Assembly (NCBI GenBank): GCA_022760355.1
Contig: JALEGB010000111.1
Coordinates: forward strand, 1-64,000
Direction: 5' to 3'
Length of the DNA stretch: 64,000 nucleotides
Source of the DNA: Neomegalonema sp.
Lineage (GTDB): Bacteria; Pseudomonadota; Alphaproteobacteria; Rhodobacterales; Rhodobacteraceae
The position numbers were made by a program, and so were the translations under genes. Positions 61,212 through 64,000 of this stretch are shown here, piece after piece (positions within the stretch are counted from its first letter, which is position 1; each line of letters opens with the position of its first letter). The notes beneath the pieces are model-generated. The model had not been told where the DNA came from and made no database searches. It saw nothing but the letters and a program-made list of their open reading frames with translations.

Positions 61212-61781
61212 ATGCGGATCGGCCTAGCCCTCCCGCTCGCCGCTGCGCTGTTCTGCGCGACGGCGTCGCATGCGCAGGAACATGGGCCGACGACGCCAGG
61301 CAAATCGCTCGATAGCAAAAGCTGTGTGACCAAGCAGGGATGCGGCGCGCTCCGCATACCGCCGCACCTTTCCGGATCCGCGCCCGGATCAGCGCCCGGC
61401 AAAACGACGGCGGATAAGAAGTCCGCGCCCGCGACGCACGCGCCAGCGCCGCCGGCGGACGAGACGCCGCCGCCGCGCAAAAAGCCGGCGGCGCTGAAAT
61501 GCGATCCAGCTGAAATCCAGCGAAAACTGTCGCAGCTCCGGCAAGGGGCGGTCGTTCATCTATGCGGCGGCGCGTATGAGTTTCGCCTGGCGGTATGCAA
61601 CACGCTGTGGGGCTTCTGCACTTTCGATGTGCGCAGTCCAAAGGGCTCGGGCAGCGTGCGGATTGAGCGAGACTCGCCGCAGGAATTCGCAATCGGAAAC
61701 GTCAAGCTGCGCTACACGCTGCGCCGAATTCCGTTCAAACTCGTGCCGACCGCGTATTTTGACGTCGAGATCCTGGACTAA
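61212..61781 (+). CDS. secreted protein of unknown function between argH and lptM
   Basis: A 189-residue protein with a clear signal peptide (residues 1-21, ending ASHAQ). A Pro/Ala/Lys/Ser-rich linker extends to about residue 92. The C-terminal 95 residues are more ordered, with four cysteines (LKCDPAE, VHLCGGAYEF, AVCNTLWGFC) and strands such as VRIERDSPQEFAIGNVKLRYTLRR. I do not recognise a family. The gene lies three bases after argH, where lptM usually follows directly, so it is an insertion in a conserved order. It is likely periplasmic or exported. Confidence 0.75.
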   Translation: MRIGLALPLAAALFCATASHAQEHGPTTPGKSLDSKSCVTKQGCGALRIPPHLSGSAPGSAPGKTTADKKSAPATHAPAPPADETPPPRKKPAALKCDPAEIQRKLSQLRQGAVVHLCGGAYEFRLAVCNTLWGFCTFDVRSPKGSGSVRIERDSPQEFAIGNVKLRYTLRRIPFKLVPTAYFDVEILD

Positions 61782-61912
61782 CCGACGCAGCCGCGCGTCG
61801 ACCTCCAGCGATTAACAACGCTTTCGCGCCCGAACGCTTGACCGGCGAAGGTGAGACGGCGATCACCAACGCCAACCTTTCTCTTCGGAGAAAAACGCTT
61901 AAGGGGTTTGTC

Positions 61913-62071
61913 ATGAGCTTGTGCTGGAACAACCGCGCCAAAGGTCTGAAATTTGTGCTGATGGCGGCGCTCGCAGTATCGCTGGCCGCATCGGTGTCGG
62001 CATGCGGCCGCAAAGGACCGCTGGAGCTGGAAACCGAAGAGCCGGCGAAAGCTGAGCCGGCTAAAAAATAA
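61913..62071 (+). CDS. lptM: LptM-like small lipoprotein (LPS translocon maturation chaperone)
   Basis: A 52-residue lipoprotein. After a hydrophobic signal segment (FVLMAALAVSLAASVSAC) comes the family hallmark CGRKGPLELE directly at the lipidated cysteine, then a Lys/Glu/Pro/Ala tail. LptM assists disulfide formation in the LptD-LptE complex in E. coli. I start at the ATG at 61913, with AAGGGG about seven bases upstream, since an earlier frame start at 61838 adds a non-hydrophobic stretch. It lies between argH and lysA as in relatives. Confidence 0.88.
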   Translation: MSLCWNNRAKGLKFVLMAALAVSLAASVSACGRKGPLELETEEPAKAEPAKK

Positions 62072-62129
62072 TTTGCCGCGGCGCTTCTGACGAAACCATC
62101 GGCGCGCCGCTGAAGAAGGGGCCGCGCCC

Positions 62130-63410
62130 ATGGATCATTTTAACTATGTCGACGGCGCGCTCTGCGCTGAGGACGTGCCGCTTGAGCGTATTGCTGAAGC
62201 GGTCGGCACGCCGTTCTACGTGTACTCCACCGCAACGCTCGAGCGGCATTTCCAGGTGCTGGACGAGGCGTTGTCTTCCCATATGCCTCAGCGCCGCCGC
62301 CTGATCGCGTTCGCCGTCAAAGCCTGTCCGAACATCGCCGTCATCGCAACGCTTGCGCGTCTGGGCGCTGGGGCGGATGTGGTGTCTGAGGGCGAGATGC
62401 GCCGTGCGCTCGCGGCGGGCGTGCCCGGCGACAAGATTGTCTTCTCAGGCGTTGGCAAGACGGATGCCGAGATCAAATTCGCGCTTGAGCACAATGTCGG
62501 CCAGCTGAATGTCGAATCGGAGCCGGAGCTGGCGGCGATCAGCCGGGTCGCGACATCGATGGGAGTCGCCGCGCCGATCGCGCTGCGGGTCAACCCGGAT
62601 GTTGACGCGCGGACCCATGCGAAAATCTCCACCGGCGGCGCCGAAACGAAGTTCGGCATCCCCATCGATCGGGCTGCGGCCCTGGCGCAGGAAGCGGCGG
62701 CGGCGCCTGGGATCGAGCTTGTCGGCCTCGCCACCCACATTGGGTCGCAGCTGACGGAGCTTGAGCCGTTCGCAGCGGCTTTCGCGAAACTCGTCGAAGC
62801 GGCGCGCGCGCTATCCGCGCAGGGGGTGCGCCTCAGGCGGCTGGATCTCGGCGGCGGGCTCGGCGTGCCTTATCAGCGCTCCAACACCGCGCCGCCCTTG
62901 CCGTTCGATTACGGCGCGGTCGTCGCGAAGGCGCTGGATGGCTTTGAGTGCGACGTGGTCATCGAGCCGGGCCGTCTGGTCGCCGCGAATGCGGGCGTGC
63001 TGGTCAGCAAGATCATCTATGTCAAAGAAGGCGCGGCGCGGTCATTCTTGGTTTGCGACGCTGCGATGAATGATCTGGCTCGCCCGGCGATCTACGAATC
63101 ATGGCACGATATCGAGCCGGTCAAAGCGCCTTCCTCCTCCGAGCCGGTCGCGCCGATCGATGTTGTTGGCCCGATTTGCGAGACAGGGGACCGTTTCGCC
63201 CAGCAAAGGCCGCTTCCGCCGATCGCTCCCGGAGAGTTGATCGCATTTCGGTCCGCAGGCGCTTACGGCGCATCGATGTCTTCTGAATATAATTCACGCC
63301 TGTTGGCGCCGGAGGTGTTGGTGAAGGGCGATCGGTTTGAGATTATTCGATCACGCCCCACTTATGCCGAGATGCTAAAGAGAGATCGGGTGCCGGACTG
63401 GCTTGAGTGA
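62130..63410 (+). CDS. lysA: diaminopimelate decarboxylase
   Basis: A 426-residue PLP enzyme that makes lysine from meso-diaminopimelate. The PLP lysine is in IAFAVKACPN (Lys64). GAGADVVSEGEMRRAL, IVFSGVGKTDAEI, the glycine loop DLGGGLGVPY and EPGRLVAANAGVLVSKI are typical. The C-terminal CETGDRFAQ carries the active-site cysteine and AYGASMSSEYNSR binds substrate. It follows lptM by 58 bases. Confidence 0.97.
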   Translation: MDHFNYVDGALCAEDVPLERIAEAVGTPFYVYSTATLERHFQVLDEALSSHMPQRRRLIAFAVKACPNIAVIATLARLGAGADVVSEGEMRRALAAGVPGDKIVFSGVGKTDAEIKFALEHNVGQLNVESEPELAAISRVATSMGVAAPIALRVNPDVDARTHAKISTGGAETKFGIPIDRAAALAQEAAAAPGIELVGLATHIGSQLTELEPFAAAFAKLVEAARALSAQGVRLRRLDLGGGLGVPYQRSNTAPPLPFDYGAVVAKALDGFECDVVIEPGRLVAANAGVLVSKIIYVKEGAARSFLVCDAAMNDLARPAIYESWHDIEPVKAPSSSEPVAPIDVVGPICETGDRFAQQRPLPPIAPGELIAFRSAGAYGASMSSEYNSRLLAPEVLVKGDRFEIIRSRPTYAEMLKRDRVPDWLE

Positions 63411-63521
63411 CATCGTCGCCGAGCCAGCCGGCCGCGCAGGCTGCGAGCGGCGAGTTCGCCGGACAGCAAGGTAAACGGCCCCCATGCGCTCAGTTGGAGC
63501 GTTCGGCCGAAAGGCGATGAG

Positions 63522-64000
63522 ATGAATTCCGATACGCAGAACGCCAAAGCTGAAACTCGCCAATCCCCTCGGCAGGAACGCCGGCAGGACCGACGTCGAC
63601 GGCAAGTTGAGCGGCGGCTGCTCTGGCGGACGGATATGGCGCAGCTCTATATGGCCGCGGATAACGCCATTCTCGCGCTTTGGCCGCTGCTGATCGTCTT
63701 TGTCGTGTTTCTCGCAATGTCCTCGGCAGGCGTTTGGACTCGCGTCGGCAGCGAAGTACGCCTGGGGCTGTTGATCCTTCTCGGCGGGGCGATGCTCGCC
63801 GCGCTGATCCGGGCGGGACGAAAACTGCGCTGGCCCCGCAAGATCGAGGCGCGCGCGCATCTGGATGAGGGGCGTCCGAGCCGTCCTGTCGCCAGCTTTG
63901 ACGAAGAGCTGGCGCTGGGTCATGGCGATAAAAGCGCCGACGCGCTGTGGCGCGCGCACCAGCTGCGGATCACAGAAGAAGCGGATAAGGTTCGCGCGCC
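63522..64000 (+). CDS. TIGR02302 family membrane protein, N-terminal part cut by the window end
   Basis: The frame opens at ATG 63522 and runs off the end; 159 codons are visible. After a basic, charged start come two transmembrane segments (ILALWPLLIVFVVFLAMSSAGVW and LGLLILLGGAMLAALI). The segment IEARAHLDEGRPSRPVASFDEELALG and then ALWRAHQLR match the start of TIGR02302 proteins (DUF4175-like), large membrane proteins of unknown function usually found next to lysA in alphaproteobacteria. The full protein would have about 800 residues. Confidence 0.85.
   Translation, partial: MNSDTQNAKAETRQSPRQERRQDRRRRQVERRLLWRTDMAQLYMAADNAILALWPLLIVFVVFLAMSSAGVWTRVGSEVRLGLLILLGGAMLAALIRAGRKLRWPRKIEARAHLDEGRPSRPVASFDEELALGHGDKSADALWRAHQLRITEEADKVRA

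Overview
The window is chromosomal DNA of a GC-rich alphaproteobacterium. The strongest clues are gene orders typical of that class: pyrB/pyrC-plsY-dprA-topA-rnr, tlpA-argH-lptM-lysA followed by a TIGR02302-type gene, hslU/hslV beside hisHAFE, trpB-trpA-accD-folC, and MoxR-DUF58-BatA/DUF4159 divergent from DUF1285-NUDIX-CCA transferase. A DUF2794 gene and a HmuQ-type heme oxygenase fit the same class. Genus cannot be fixed from the sequence. No rRNA, tRNA, CRISPR array, insertion sequence or prophage is visible. Layout: 0.1-6.3 kb holds an alpha/beta hydrolase and a family 4 glycosyltransferase with start codons back to back, an EamA transporter, a large membrane-anchored protein of unknown function and a small-molecule or protein methyltransferase. 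From 6.5 to 17.1 kb a minus-strand block runs pyrB-pyrC (one fused reading frame), plsY, dprA, topA, rnr, preceded by a RipA-like membrane protein gene whose ribosome binding site lies in a perfect hairpin. A decayed chemoreceptor gene follows at 17.2-18.0 kb. From 18.1 to 27.0 kb lies a heme acquisition island: hmuTUV, exbB, two exbD genes, tonB, a TonB-dependent receptor, a possible small cysteine-rich protein, hemP and a HmuQ-like heme oxygenase. Together they would bind heme at the surface, power its entry, carry it through the inner membrane and release the iron. Three promoters of this island share a motif close to ACTA-N3-TAGT. The second ExbD lacks the proton-carrying aspartate. From 27.0 to 30.5 kb on the minus strand lie a LysE exporter, CCA transferase, a NUDIX hydrolase and DUF1285. 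From 30.7 to 38.0 kb on the plus strand is a four-gene MoxR/DUF58/BatA-DUF4159/large membrane protein operon. Two coupled WD40 genes, a GNAT acetyltransferase, a flavin reductase-like protein and a membrane dipeptidase reach to 43.4 kb. The block 43.4-53.9 kb carries hslU, hslV, hisH-hisA-hisF-hisE, a second GNAT, a HIT protein, trpB, a DUF2158 gene inserted between trpB and trpA, trpA, accD and folC. The end (54-64 kb) holds cell-wall and peptide enzymes (lytic transglycosylase, NlpC/P60, M17 aminopeptidase), a TPR lipoprotein, a TlpA-like thioredoxin, argH, an unknown secreted protein, lptM, lysA and the first part of a TIGR02302 family gene. A dispersed intergenic repeat of one or two hairpins occurs at least four times (about 1-106, 27760-27829, 41176-41232, 53871-53977), with partial copies elsewhere. 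In several places it supplies the stop codon of the adjoining gene or the leader of the next one.
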